Notes: generated from the letters alone by a model not told the origin. DNA of 64,000 bases from Synechococcus sp. CC9902 (GCF_000012505.1 NC_007513.1:682001-746000), one strand, 5' to 3'; shown: positions 27,467 through 36,729, counted from the stretch's first letter. Made by a program: numbers and translations.

Positions 27467-27764
27467 GGGTGATCTAGGTCGGACTTGGTGGCTGTGGGGT
27501 GTCTTGCTCGGTTTGGGTGCGCCGAACGCCCATGCCGTGACTTACACGCTGCATCGCTCCTCCATTCTGACTTCACGGCCCAGCTTTGAAATGCGATACC
27601 GGGTGGAACTCGACCCCTTAGACATCACCGTGAGGGGACCGGCGCTAGAGCAAAGCGGCCAGTTTTGTCGCTACGTACTAATGAATCGCCGGCTGCAGCC
27701 GATTGAGCCCAAAGTGGCGTGGACGCCCTGCTACAGCATTGATAAGGTTTTTTCTGCACCTTGA
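27465..27764 (+). CDS. Hypothetical exported protein, 99 aa
   Basis: An N-terminal signal peptide is visible: the hydrophobic WWLWGVLLGLGAPNAHA (about 8-24) with an AHA-V cleavage site. The mature ~75 residues contain two cysteines (QFCRYVL and TPCYSI) that could form a disulfide in the periplasm. No domain recognised. The start is shared back-to-back with the sulfotransferase start, and the 3' end overlaps the convergent MFS gene by 34 bp. Confidence 0.6.
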   Translation: MGDLGRTWWLWGVLLGLGAPNAHAVTYTLHRSSILTSRPSFEMRYRVELDPLDITVRGPALEQSGQFCRYVLMNRRLQPIEPKVAWTPCYSIDKVFSAP

Positions 27765-29029
27765 ACCTCAACTTGGGAGTTCCGTTCTGAGGATGATCCA
27801 TCCGCTGTGAAGCGGGGCCGCAAGTTGCGCAGTGCTGGAAGCATTGCCAGGCAAGCACCTCCCATCAAGAGCCAAAGCAGCAGCCCGTTGTTGAGGTGAT
27901 CAAGCATGGCGCCACCAAGCAGGGGAGCAACGATCGCACTCACAGTGAAGCACTGCGAAAAGAGGGCCATCGCGAGCCCACGATGCTCTGGAGGTGTCTC
28001 TTCGATAACGGCTTCAGTGGCTGTGGGAAGGAAAGCTGCTTGGGCAAAAGCCATCGGCAGCAAGCTCACCAAAACAAGTGCTGTTCCGGCCGTAAACAGC
28101 GACGACAAAGCGATTAAGACGCACCCCAAACTGAAGCTGGCAAGGCTGATGCTTAAACCGAAGCCAACGCTGCGGTTTGAAAGCCATCGACCGACTGGCC
28201 ACTGCAGGCTGACCAGAAGAATTAATTGCAGGGCAATCAACGCGCTGCTGTGGCTCTCGGTGAGGCTGGGTCGTTGAAGGCTTCCCTGGACAAGATCAAG
28301 TGGCAAAGCACTTTGCTGGAGGGCCAGGATGCCCGTGGCCACAACGCTGGTGGCAAGCACAGGCAACAACGGCAGCAGCCAGGTTGGCGTTGCGGGAACT
28401 CCGCGGGATGTGGTTTTCTCGACAACTTGGCTTGAGCCATGGGCAGGGCGGTCGTCCTGAAGCGGCCGAAGGCTGATCAAAATCAGCACAGCACCCATGC
28501 AAAGGGCTTCAACGCCGTAGACGATCCGCAAGGCTCCCTGGGTGGATGCCACTGTTCCGATCAAGGCTCCAAATCCGATGCCGAGGGCATCAGCACTGCG
28601 CACGAGGGCATATCCCCGCCCTGAGGGCACTTGGGCGCAGCTCAGCGGAACGGCGAGCTCAATCGCTGGCCAGTAAAGGCCAGCAGCGCAGCCCAGCAGC
28701 ACTTGGCCAAACAGAAAATGCGAATAATCGTTCGCCTGCACCAAAATCACATCGCCGGCGATGGCCAGCAGGGTGGTCACCCGAATCGGCCATGAGCAGC
28801 GCAACCCTCGGTCGATCAGAACACCACTGATCAAACGCACCACAGTGCCGATCAGTGCTGCAAGGGCCAGACCACTTCCAACCTGGCTGGCTGAGAAATT
28901 GATCGCATGAAAAATCAGCGGAGTCATAAAGATCACCCCACCGGCCCCAATGGATGCCAGGAGTCGGATGCGGGTGACATTTCTCAGCGCTAGTGGAAAC
29001 TGGTTCCACCACCGCAGAGGGTCTGGCAT
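27731..29029 (-). CDS. Major facilitator superfamily transporter
   Basis: About 432 residues with 12 predicted membrane helices in two halves separated by a hydrophilic loop (PLQDDRPAHGSSQVVEKTT). The MFS loop signature between TM2 and TM3 is present as RLISGVLIDRGLR, and TPPEHRGLAMALFSQ corresponds to the second-half loop. Likely an exporter or permease; substrate unknown. ATG 29029 (MPDPLRWW) was chosen over TTG 29065, which would run into the opposite gene. Confidence 0.85.
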   Translation of the reverse strand: MPDPLRWWNQFPLALRNVTRIRLLASIGAGGVIFMTPLIFHAINFSASQVGSGLALAALIGTVVRLISGVLIDRGLRCSWPIRVTTLLAIAGDVILVQANDYSHFLFGQVLLGCAAGLYWPAIELAVPLSCAQVPSGRGYALVRSADALGIGFGALIGTVASTQGALRIVYGVEALCMGAVLILISLRPLQDDRPAHGSSQVVEKTTSRGVPATPTWLLPLLPVLATSVVATGILALQQSALPLDLVQGSLQRPSLTESHSSALIALQLILLVSLQWPVGRWLSNRSVGFGLSISLASFSLGCVLIALSSLFTAGTALVLVSLLPMAFAQAAFLPTATEAVIEETPPEHRGLAMALFSQCFTVSAIVAPLLGGAMLDHLNNGLLLWLLMGGACLAMLPALRNLRPRFTADGSSSERNSQVEVQGAEKTLSML

Positions 29030-29064
29030 TGCTGCTCGGACGCTTAACAGGACGATGCCTCGCA

Positions 29065-30657
29065 ATGGGCTTGACCGGCAGTCTGCTGCTCTTGTCGGTC
29101 GGATCGTGGCCTGCGCGTGCGACTAAACGACTGGAAGTGGAAATTGATGGCATCGTTTTGCCAGTGTCGCTGGAGGATCTCAGGTCGTTTGGCCGTCTTG
29201 GAGATCGCAGCCGAAGTGAGTTAGCTACTTGGTTGCGACTCTTGAATCCCGATAGCCGTGAGGGGTTGATGCGTTTGCTTAATGCGCCAGTGCTCACCCG
29301 TCGCAGCCTTGGGCAACAGCTCCTTAATAGTTGGGGGGCTGCACCTTTGATTGATGCCTTGGGGGCGTTGGTTCGTGTGGAAGGTGGTGGATCGATCAGT
29401 AGTTCTGAGGTGCTTCCAACCCTGGAGCGGTTGTTGGATCAACAGGAGCAAGTGTCCACGCTTGATGTTTTGCAAGCCTTGCCCACCGAACAATTGCGGT
29501 TGGATCTCAATGCTCTGCTGAAGGCCGCTAACCATTGGCAACAGCAACTCGAGCGCCACAACAGCTTGATGGCTGTTCTCGCTGCTGAACCGAGTACGCG
29601 GCGGGTCAGTCCCCAGCCTTTAAAGACGTCCCGATTGGCATCGTCGCGATCCAATGGCCCCGAGACGATGGAGTTATTGGTGCGCCATCGTGCTGCGCCA
29701 ATCCAAGTTCAAGCTTGGTCGTCGTTGGTGTCGTCAACGTCATCTGAAGCGCCAGCTGATCGACCTTGGCTGCTGATCATGCCTGGTTTGGGCGGAGATC
29801 CTGAGCATTTCCATTGGTTGGCGGAAGACCTCAGTGAGGCGGGATGGGCTGTTGTGATCGTTGAACATCCAGGCAGTGATGCTGAAGCTGTTCAAGCGCT
29901 GTTGGATGGGCGGCAACCCTTTGACGGGGCCAAAGCTCTGCGTCAAAGACTGTTGGATCTTGATGCGGTGCTGGGGGCTCAGCGCCAGGGCCGTCTTCCT
30001 GTGAAGGGAACGAATGTGGTGCTGGTGGGCCACTCGCTTGGAGCCCTCACCGCTTTGTTGGCGGCGGGGGCTGATCCTGTCCCTGGCATCGACCGCCGTT
30101 GTCGCGCCTCATTGGCTGCAATTCCGCTCACCAATTTGTCTGAGCTTTTGCAGTGTGAACTAGCCGATAGTCGAGCCCTCAAAACAGCTCCCCTTGATCC
30201 TCAGCCCCTCGCGGTGGTGGGTTTAAACAGTTTTGGTGGGTTGATTTGGCCGCGCGGCAAGCAAACACAACCGTTGGAGATGCCGTTGCTGCTCTTTGGT
30301 GGAACCCTCGACTTGATTACGCCACCGTTGGATGAACAAATCCCGTTGCTTCAACGGCTTGGTCACCATCCCTTGAGTCGGGTGGTGGTGGTTGAGGGTG
30401 CGAGTCACTTTTCGCCGATTCGCGTGGAGAGCCAAGCGGGTTCAGTGCAGGGAGACGACCTTTTTCAACTGGGAGAAGAGTTGGTGGGCGTAAATCCACT
30501 CACGGTGCAAACGCTGATGACCCAGGAGATCATTCAATTTCTTGAGCAACTCGAATCGCAGTCTCCAGCGGCGAACGCGGGGCACTTCGATTGGGGAACA
30601 ACCCGTTGGCATCGTTTGAATCGCAACGAGGCCGATCGCCTCATTGGGGATCTTTAG
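29065..30657 (+). CDS. Exported DUF1400 alpha/beta hydrolase
   Basis: About 530 residues. The signal peptide GLTGSLLLLSVGSWPARA is followed by a DUF1400-type helical domain (LEVEIDGIVLPVSLEDLRSF ... LNPDSREGLMRLLN) found in cyanobacterial secreted hydrolases, then a C-terminal alpha/beta hydrolase domain. That domain has MPGLGGDPEHF, the nucleophile GHSLGALTALL, FGGTLDLITPP and the terminal His in VVVEGASHFSP. Substrate unknown. ATG 29065 gives a normal signal peptide; GTG 28993 is the alternative and would overlap the MFS start. Converges on the ABC permease, overlapping by 4 nt. Confidence 0.8.
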   Translation: MGLTGSLLLLSVGSWPARATKRLEVEIDGIVLPVSLEDLRSFGRLGDRSRSELATWLRLLNPDSREGLMRLLNAPVLTRRSLGQQLLNSWGAAPLIDALGALVRVEGGGSISSSEVLPTLERLLDQQEQVSTLDVLQALPTEQLRLDLNALLKAANHWQQQLERHNSLMAVLAAEPSTRRVSPQPLKTSRLASSRSNGPETMELLVRHRAAPIQVQAWSSLVSSTSSEAPADRPWLLIMPGLGGDPEHFHWLAEDLSEAGWAVVIVEHPGSDAEAVQALLDGRQPFDGAKALRQRLLDLDAVLGAQRQGRLPVKGTNVVLVGHSLGALTALLAAGADPVPGIDRRCRASLAAIPLTNLSELLQCELADSRALKTAPLDPQPLAVVGLNSFGGLIWPRGKQTQPLEMPLLLFGGTLDLITPPLDEQIPLLQRLGHHPLSRVVVVEGASHFSPIRVESQAGSVQGDDLFQLGEELVGVNPLTVQTLMTQEIIQFLEQLESQSPAANAGHFDWGTTRWHRLNRNEADRLIGDL

Positions 30658-31673
30658 TAGCGAACGCGCGGGTCAAGGGCGGCTACCAAAAGATCCACAG
30701 CAACGCTCACCAGCACAACGAGTGCAGCGATCACGACGACGATGCCTTGCACCACGGGGTAGTCCCGTTGGTTGATCGCTTCTTGGAGTCGTAAAGCGAT
30801 GCCAGGCCATGAGAACGTCACTTCGATAAGGAGTGCGCCGCCAATGAGTGAGGCCACTGTGATGCCGGCAATGGTGAGCACCGGAAGCAGGGCATTCGGC
30901 AAGGCGTGATGCACGATCACCTGTCGTTCGCTTAGCCCTCGACTGCGGGCGGCCTCGACGTAGTCCCCTCGCAAGGTGCGACGCAGGTTGAGCCGTAATG
31001 CGGTGGTGAATGTTCCACTCAGCAGGAGTGCCAGCGTTGCGGCTGGGAGTACGAGGTGGCGGATGCTCCCAACCAAGGCCGGCCAATTCCCCGAAACAAC
31101 GCTGTCGAACAAAAAGAAGCCGCTGCCTTCTGGTGGCAGCAGGCTGGGGGGGAAGCGGCCTCCCACAGGAAACCAACCCAAGCTCACAGCGAAGATCAGC
31201 TGCACCATCATCGCGACCCAGAACGGGGGGAGCGCATAGGTGCCTAGGCCGTAAAGCCTCCCGCTGAAATCAATCGAACCCTCTGGCCGGGCAATGCCGC
31301 TGAACCCAATACTCAGGCCAATAATCGCCGCGGCGATCAGGGCGATCACGCTCAATTCAAGGCTTGCGGGCAGGGTGTTCCCGATGATCTTGCTCACCGG
31401 TTCCTGGTTGATCAGGGCTTGCCCAAGGTCTCCATGGATCAGGCCATTGAGATAACTCAAATATTGATCCAAGAGTGATTGATCCAGGCCGAGGCGTGCG
31501 CGCATGGCGGCCTTGGCTGCAGCGGGGGCTCGGCTACCAAGAACGGCATCCACTGGATCGCCGGGAGCCACCCGCAGGAGCAGAAACACCAAGGTGGCGA
31601 TCAGCCACAGCATTAAGGGGGCAAGCCCAAGGCGGGTGGCGCTGTAGCGGATTAGATCGCGAGCGCGTCCCAT
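30654..31673 (-). CDS. Peptide/nickel-type ABC transporter permease (DppB-like)
   Basis: Inner-membrane permease of the oligopeptide/dipeptide/nickel ABC importer family, 339 residues with six predicted spans. The N-terminal GLAPLMLWLIATLVFLLLRV helix, the APGDPVDAVLG motif after TM1, and the EAA loop region (YVEAARSRGLSERQVIVHHA) contacting the ATPase are all clear. It overlaps the substrate-binding gene by one base. No second permease (DppC) or ATPases are adjacent, so partners must lie elsewhere. Confidence 0.93.
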   Translation of the reverse strand: MGRARDLIRYSATRLGLAPLMLWLIATLVFLLLRVAPGDPVDAVLGSRAPAAAKAAMRARLGLDQSLLDQYLSYLNGLIHGDLGQALINQEPVSKIIGNTLPASLELSVIALIAAAIIGLSIGFSGIARPEGSIDFSGRLYGLGTYALPPFWVAMMVQLIFAVSLGWFPVGGRFPPSLLPPEGSGFFLFDSVVSGNWPALVGSIRHLVLPAATLALLLSGTFTTALRLNLRRTLRGDYVEAARSRGLSERQVIVHHALPNALLPVLTIAGITVASLIGGALLIEVTFSWPGIALRLQEAINQRDYPVVQGIVVVIAALVVLVSVAVDLLVAALDPRVRY

Positions 31674-33304
31674 CAGTTGCCCTCCTGCTTATGGGACACC
31701 CGTTCCAGTTCAGCCAGGCGTAGGAAGCCGCTGCGGTTGTAGAGCGGTGGCTTCAAGCTGCGTTGACTCCAAGACCTGGGGGATTCGAGCCAGACGGGGA
31801 TGTAGGCCGCTCCGTTCACGGTGAGCTCTTCGATGGTGTTGAGAATCGCGGCGCGCGGCGCGCCCCGAACGGAGTCGCTTTCCTGCAAGGCGTTTTGAAG
31901 CCCTGGTGCGCTCCAGAAGCTTCCGCTGATCGCGGCTTCTCCATCGAGGCAAACATGCCCTTCAGCGTTGGAACAACTCAGCAAAGGATTGAGATAAGCC
32001 TCGGGGTCGGGATAGCTCCCGAGCCAATCAAGAATGACGGCCTTGAACGCCCCTTCCCCGAGCTGGCGGTACACGGTGGTTGATTCCACGCCATCCAGCT
32101 TGAGCACCATGCAGTCAGCCAGATCCCGCTGCACTTGGGCTTGCCACGTCAGCGCTAGAAGTTTGTCGGCGGGAACATTGGAACGGAAGGTAAGGGGCAC
32201 TTCGAGTTGGGTTCCTTCGCAGTATCCCGACTGCCTCAGCAGTGTTTTCGCATCTTTGGGATTGTGCTTCGGCCATGGGGCCACGCCTCCCCCGGGGAGG
32301 CTGGGTGGAATCAAAGCGCGCAACGGTCGGCGCAATCCATAGCTCACACGCTCGCTCACTTCATCGCGATCCAGGCTTAAGGCAATGGCTTGCCTCAGGC
32401 GTTGGTCGCTCAGCGGTGCAGTGTTACTCAGCAGAGTGATGTAGCCGATTTCCATCGCTGGCCCAACCGATTCATGCAAGTCCCCTCGCTTCGCTTGCTG
32501 GTTCAGGGCATGGCGTTGGTCTTCATCAATCGAGGCTGAGAGCAGCACATCCACTTCGCCGCTGCGAAGTGCACCAAAGAGAGCGGTGGAATTGCTGAGG
32601 CTGATCAGATCAAGGCCAGGATTTTTTGGTGGATCTCCCCAGTACTGATCAAAGGGTTCAAGCCGTTGCTGTTTCTCGTTGAATTTGGTGAGGCGGTAAG
32701 GACCTGTGCCAACAAAATTGTCATGCAGAAAGCTGTCCTTGTGCTTGGCGTAGGCCCGAGGAGAAAGGGGCGTGAGGTTGATGGATGTGAGCAGTCCCTC
32801 AAGGGACGTGGAGCGTCGGTTGAGCTCCAGCCTCAGCACATGAGGGGCTTCAACCTCCACAGCTTTGATCCGATCTCCCACCACATAGCTCAGCGTTCCG
32901 ATTCGCAGAAACCGGCGCAAGCTGAAGGCCATGGCCTTTGCATCAAAGCGGGTGCCGTCGTGGAAACGAACATCTGTTCTCAGCGGGATCGTGACGAGCC
33001 GGCCATCGGCGCTGATCGTTGGCTCTGATGCTGCTAAGCGGGGTTGCAGGCTCCCGTCATTGTTCAGGCTGTAGAGCGGATCCCCAATCGCGCTCAACAG
33101 CTGCAAGCTATGGACCGTGCTCACTTGGGCTGGATCCAACGAGCTGATGGACCCAGCAGACGCAACGGTGATGCGCTGGTTCGTTGAGGAGACCTGACAA
33201 CCGGTTTGCGTCAAAGCTGCCATCACGAGGGCAGCGGTAAAAGATATGGACGTCCTGAGGGTTTGATTGGCTCGCTTCAACGCGATGCTCAGGCAAAGAC
33301 GCAC
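31673..33304 (-). CDS. ABC transporter substrate-binding protein, family 5
   Basis: Periplasmic solute-binding protein of the DppA/OppA/NikA family, 543 residues. The N-terminal signal has a lipobox-like end LTQTGC (Cys36), suggesting a lipoprotein. Family signatures include SISSLDPAQVST, PLRTDVRFHDGTRFDAKAMA and LLSNTAPLSDQRLRQAIALS. It delivers peptide-like solutes to the adjacent permease; the exact substrate is not predictable. Starts 16 bp after the 57-aa gene on the same strand. Confidence 0.92.
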   Translation of the reverse strand: MRLCLSIALKRANQTLRTSISFTAALVMAALTQTGCQVSSTNQRITVASAGSISSLDPAQVSTVHSLQLLSAIGDPLYSLNNDGSLQPRLAASEPTISADGRLVTIPLRTDVRFHDGTRFDAKAMAFSLRRFLRIGTLSYVVGDRIKAVEVEAPHVLRLELNRRSTSLEGLLTSINLTPLSPRAYAKHKDSFLHDNFVGTGPYRLTKFNEKQQRLEPFDQYWGDPPKNPGLDLISLSNSTALFGALRSGEVDVLLSASIDEDQRHALNQQAKRGDLHESVGPAMEIGYITLLSNTAPLSDQRLRQAIALSLDRDEVSERVSYGLRRPLRALIPPSLPGGGVAPWPKHNPKDAKTLLRQSGYCEGTQLEVPLTFRSNVPADKLLALTWQAQVQRDLADCMVLKLDGVESTTVYRQLGEGAFKAVILDWLGSYPDPEAYLNPLLSCSNAEGHVCLDGEAAISGSFWSAPGLQNALQESDSVRGAPRAAILNTIEELTVNGAAYIPVWLESPRSWSQRSLKPPLYNRSGFLRLAELERVSHKQEGN

Positions 33305-33319
33305 CTATTGAACATGGCG

Positions 33320-33493
33320 TCAGCCCAAATTACGGATTTGATTGAGGGAGATTTCAAAAACGGGAGATCCACCCTGCGGTTCAATCGGCCAACGGCGCAC
33401 CCAGCAACGGTCGTGATCCCCATCCACACCAATCACTTGGTAGGTGTCCTCATCGCGGTTGAGATTGACGCAATCACCTTGATGAATACTCAT
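33320..33493 (-). CDS. Conserved small protein, 57 aa
   Basis: Short soluble protein starting MSIHQGDCVNLNRDEDTYQ. The core QVIGVDGDHDRCWVRRWPIE, then SPVFEISLNQI, looks like a small SH3-like or beta-barrel fold. I believe similar small proteins are widespread in marine Synechococcus, but no function is known to me. An upstream in-frame ATG at 33556 would add 21 residues of poorer composition. Confidence 0.65.
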   Translation of the reverse strand: MSIHQGDCVNLNRDEDTYQVIGVDGDHDRCWVRRWPIEPQGGSPVFEISLNQIRNLG

Positions 33494-33666
33494 CGTGTTG
33501 GGGGCATCTTGGATAAGACAGCCTTGATGAAGTGTCGTTTGGGTGAGGTTCGGCATGAACCGTTAGATGCATGGATCAGCGTTTGCCGATCACTGCAGCG
33601 AAACATATTTATATTTTGACGCATCGACGGGCCCGTCGTCGGGGGGAGTCCGGAGATGGTGGGGAG

Positions 33667-34974
33667 TTAAAGGCAACCCAGATGGGCGGCGAGACCCGAA
33701 ACTTCGGGCAAGGCTTGGATGGATTGGAGTGCTTCGTCCATCTTTTTTTGGCTCACTTCGTGGGTGATCACAACAATTTCAGCACCGGCTTTGCTGGCGT
33801 TGAATTGAACGATCGATTGGATCGACACCCCACCATCGCCGAAGCAGCCACCAATCCGACCAATCACGCCGGGAGCATCCTGTGTGTGGAAGCGCACGTA
33901 ATGGCGCTGACGGATTTCGCCTTGATCCACCAACACGCAACGACGCCAGCTGCTCGCCGCAAGGAGGGGGTCCAAGCGATCATCGCCCTGGGTGGCCTGG
34001 CGAATTCCAGCGATGTTGAGGATGTCCGCCACCACGGCTGAAGAGGTGGGCCCGGCCCCGGCCCCTGGTCCGTAAAACATCACCCGACCGATCGGATCGC
34101 CTTCCACAAGGATGGCGTTGTTGACGCCGTTCACACCCGCCAACGGGTGATCATTCGGCACAAGGGTGGGTTGCACACGGAGAGAGAGAGGGAGTGGTTC
34201 TCCCGACGGTTTCATCCGTTCCGCCACGGCGAGCAATTTCACGCCGTAGCCCAGCTGTTTGGCGTAATCCACATCGCGCCCTTGCAATTGGCTGATGCCA
34301 GCCGTGGGTACCGCACTGCGTTCGACACTGCCTCCAAAGGCCAAATTTGCCAAGATCGCGATTTTGTCGGCGGCATCTAATCCATCCACATCCGCTGCGG
34401 GGTCTGCCTCGGCGTATCCCAACTCCTGCGCGTCTTTTAAAACACTCTCGTAAGCAGCGCCTTCATCGGCCATCCGCGTGAGGATGTAGTTCGTGGTGCC
34501 ATTGATGATTCCGCTAACCCGGTTGATCCGGTTCCCCCCCAGGGATTGCTTCAGGGGTTCAATGATCGGGATGCCACCACCAACGGCGGCTTCGATGAGC
34601 ACGTACACCCCAGCTTTGGCGGCAGCGTCGGCAATTTCTTCGCCATGACGCGCGATCACCGCTTTGTTCGCGGTAACAACGGATTTTCCGGCTGCAATGG
34701 CCTGCAAGATCAAGCTTCTTGCTGGCTCGATTCCACCGATCACTTCCACCACCACATCGACGGCCGGGTCGTTGACCACGACGGCTGGATCGGTTGTCAG
34801 GATTTCGTTGGGGAGTTCGACAGACCGCGGTCGGTTCAGATCTCGAACCGCCACGCGCACAAGTTTCAGATCCGCGACAAGGGGATGGCGTTCACTCGGG
34901 CTTTGCAGGATCGAAGCCACACCGCCACCAACTGTTCCCAGCCCGAGCAGACCAATTCCGATCCCTGAACCCAT
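33667..34974 (-). CDS. hom: Homoserine dehydrogenase
   Basis: NAD(P)-dependent enzyme reducing aspartate semialdehyde to homoserine, for threonine and methionine. The 435 residues include the nucleotide-binding motif GLLGLGTVGGGV (8-19), the catalytic-domain signature GISQLQGRDVDYAKQLGYGV, and a C-terminal ACT domain (DAPGVIGRIGGCFGDGGVSI), which usually gives threonine feedback regulation. Length is normal. Confidence 0.97.
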   Translation of the reverse strand: MGSGIGIGLLGLGTVGGGVASILQSPSERHPLVADLKLVRVAVRDLNRPRSVELPNEILTTDPAVVVNDPAVDVVVEVIGGIEPARSLILQAIAAGKSVVTANKAVIARHGEEIADAAAKAGVYVLIEAAVGGGIPIIEPLKQSLGGNRINRVSGIINGTTNYILTRMADEGAAYESVLKDAQELGYAEADPAADVDGLDAADKIAILANLAFGGSVERSAVPTAGISQLQGRDVDYAKQLGYGVKLLAVAERMKPSGEPLPLSLRVQPTLVPNDHPLAGVNGVNNAILVEGDPIGRVMFYGPGAGAGPTSSAVVADILNIAGIRQATQGDDRLDPLLAASSWRRCVLVDQGEIRQRHYVRFHTQDAPGVIGRIGGCFGDGGVSIQSIVQFNASKAGAEIVVITHEVSQKKMDEALQSIQALPEVSGLAAHLGCL

Positions 34975-35012
34975 TCCCCTTTAAACCCTTAATGACGCGA
35001 CATTCAATAACT

Positions 35013-35456
35013 CTATGAATCCATGGGCGCGGTGTTGGGTTCAAGCCGGCGCGCTTGCTCTTGCATGGCACGCAAAATATTGAGGAAACCGTTGGCACGG
35101 GACGGGGTCAAGCTGGCTTGAAGGCCCGTGGCTGCGATGAATGCAGGGTCGACGGCTTGGACGTCTTTTGGACTGAGGCCATTCAGCCCCTGAATCAAGA
35201 GAGCCAACAACCCTTTGGTGATCAGTGCGTCGGAATCCCCTTGCCAGTGCATCACCCCATCGGCGAGGGTGCCTTGCACATACACCTGCGATACGCATCC
35301 CTTCACTTTGATGTCGTCGGTTTGTTGATCGGCCGGAAAAGGCTCCAGTTTTTTTGCCAGCCAGAGCACATATTCGTAGCGGCGTTTGGGATCTGTTGTG
35401 CCGCCCAAACGTTCCACCATCCGGTCGAGGGTTTCACTGCCGGTGCTGGTGGCCAT
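35013..35456 (-). CDS. sufE: Cysteine desulfurase activator SufE
   Basis: SufE accepts sulfur from the desulfurase SufS and passes it to the SufBCD scaffold for Fe-S assembly. The 147-residue protein has the conserved active-site loop VKGCVSQVYV (Cys54), the RYEYVLWLAKKL helix and the SRANGFLNILRAM C-terminal helix. It is stand-alone rather than within a suf cluster. It sits 8 bp after the gene for the exported 135-aa protein. Confidence 0.95.
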   Translation of the reverse strand: MATSTGSETLDRMVERLGGTTDPKRRYEYVLWLAKKLEPFPADQQTDDIKVKGCVSQVYVQGTLADGVMHWQGDSDALITKGLLALLIQGLNGLSPKDVQAVDPAFIAATGLQASLTPSRANGFLNILRAMQEQARRLEPNTAPMDS

Positions 35457-35464
35457 CCCGTTTG

Positions 35465-35872
35465 TTAGTCACTACGACGTCGCACGCTAACCAGAAGCCC
35501 TACAAGCACAAGGCTCAACGGTAGGGACACCACCTCATCAAGCTTCACCTGTCCGGCCTGGACGGGCATTTCGAGGTAATCACGATGACCCGGGCCACCG
35601 TCGATTTGTAGATCGACGATTCCGTCTTGAACCGTGTCGAGATCGAGGGTGAGACGACCGGCTTGATCGGTGCGACCCAACTCTTGGCCTGCGCTGCCAT
35701 CGGCGTTGAGCAGACGGACCACAGCACCTTGCGTTGGTTCTCCATTGGAAAAACTGCTGCTGAGCTCGAGTTCTCCGTTGAGATAGTTGAGTGCACTTTC
35801 AATTTGATGGGCCTGGACTGGGATCGCCCCAAGGCCACCAAACAGAAGGAGAGACGCCAAGACACGGAGCAT
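35465..35872 (-). CDS. Exported protein with C-terminal anchor, CbiL-like
   Basis: 135 residues with a signal peptide (VLASLLLFGGLGAIPVQAHQ) and a single Ig/carboxypeptidase-regulatory-like beta domain (NGEPTQGAVVRLL ... GRTDQAGRLTLDLDT). A C-terminal membrane span (LPLSLVLVGLLVSV) ends RRRSD. This architecture resembles CbiL/NikL proteins of nickel/cobalt ECF transport, but no transporter genes are adjacent, so the role is uncertain. Confidence 0.7.
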   Translation of the reverse strand: MLRVLASLLLFGGLGAIPVQAHQIESALNYLNGELELSSSFSNGEPTQGAVVRLLNADGSAGQELGRTDQAGRLTLDLDTVQDGIVDLQIDGGPGHRDYLEMPVQAGQVKLDEVVSLPLSLVLVGLLVSVRRRSD

Positions 35873-35894
35873 GGTCTGCGCGATCAGATGAAGC

Positions 35895-36458
35895 TCATGA
35901 TGCGCTGGGTCTCAACACCTGGCCAGACCCCTGTTCCGTAATCCAACCGTTGAAGGGCACATCCCAGGCGTCCTGCGGCAATGGGGAGGATCGAACGCAG
36001 TTCGACGGCAGCACAACCCACGCGGGAACGTTCGCCCAGAGAGGGTCTGCGCGCAATCGGTCGTAGTAGCCCCCGCCATAGCCGAGGCGGACCCCAGATG
36101 AATCCACGGCAAGAGCTGGAACGAGCAACAGGCTGATCTCTTGTGCTTGAAGCTTGCTGCCGTTACTTGGCGCGGGAATACCGCAGCCATCCTTTTCAAG
36201 GTTTTGGCCACTCCAGCGTTTGTACTGCAAACAGCCTTTGCCGTCGGCTTGGGGCAGGGCCATGGGATTGGGCAGTTGCGTCCGCAGGGGGCGAAGGTCA
36301 ATTTCGTTGGCGAGGGGCCAATACAAACCCACCAAAGATTTTTTCGTTGTTGTTCGACGAACGAAGCTCAATGCCGCTCCATAGATCGCTTCATGGATGG
36401 CTGGGGTTGTTCGCCGAAGCTGCCGATAGTGGCGACGAAGACTGGCTTTATCGCGCAT
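35895..36458 (-). CDS. 5-formyltetrahydrofolate cyclo-ligase
   Basis: ATP-dependent conversion of 5-formyl-THF to 5,10-methenyl-THF (folate salvage). The N-terminal RDKASLRRHYRQLRR helix, a central WPLANEID segment, and the C-terminal signature GVRLGYGGGYYDRL are clear. Start ATG 36458 (MRDKASLR) gives 187 residues, the usual length; an upstream ATG at 36506 adds 16 residues. Same strand and closely spaced with the next four genes. Confidence 0.93.
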   Translation of the reverse strand: MRDKASLRRHYRQLRRTTPAIHEAIYGAALSFVRRTTTKKSLVGLYWPLANEIDLRPLRTQLPNPMALPQADGKGCLQYKRWSGQNLEKDGCGIPAPSNGSKLQAQEISLLLVPALAVDSSGVRLGYGGGYYDRLRADPLWANVPAWVVLPSNCVRSSPLPQDAWDVPFNGWITEQGSGQVLRPSAS

Positions 36459-36615
36459 ATTTTCAGCCTTGGGGGTCTCCGGCAACAGTGAATGAGACGG
36501 GTGCATTCAAGAAGTGGACGCCCACATCCGCTTCATTGTTATAGAAACAACTGGGTGAGAAGCTTGCACACTTTTCTCCACGTTTTGGCTTCAGAGGCGG
36601 AGCCGACCCGGTGAA

Positions 36616-36729
36616 TTATTGATAAACCTTCATGGTGATGTCTTCGTTGTTGTGTTGGTGAGATGTCGTTGCACCTGTTCCGGATTTGTGGTCCAACAAT
36701 CGTTCTTTCGTGGTTGGTGCTGAACCCAT
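36616..36729 (-). CDS. Possible 37-aa hydrophilic peptide
   Basis: ATG frame beginning MGSAPTTKERLLDHKSGTGA and ending EDITMKVYQ. It is rich in Thr, His, Asn and charged residues, and likely unstructured. It lies downstream of the cyAbrB terminator, so it would need its own promoter. No Shine-Dalgarno sequence was seen and no family recognised. Confidence 0.25.
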   Translation of the reverse strand: MGSAPTTKERLLDHKSGTGATTSHQHNNEDITMKVYQ

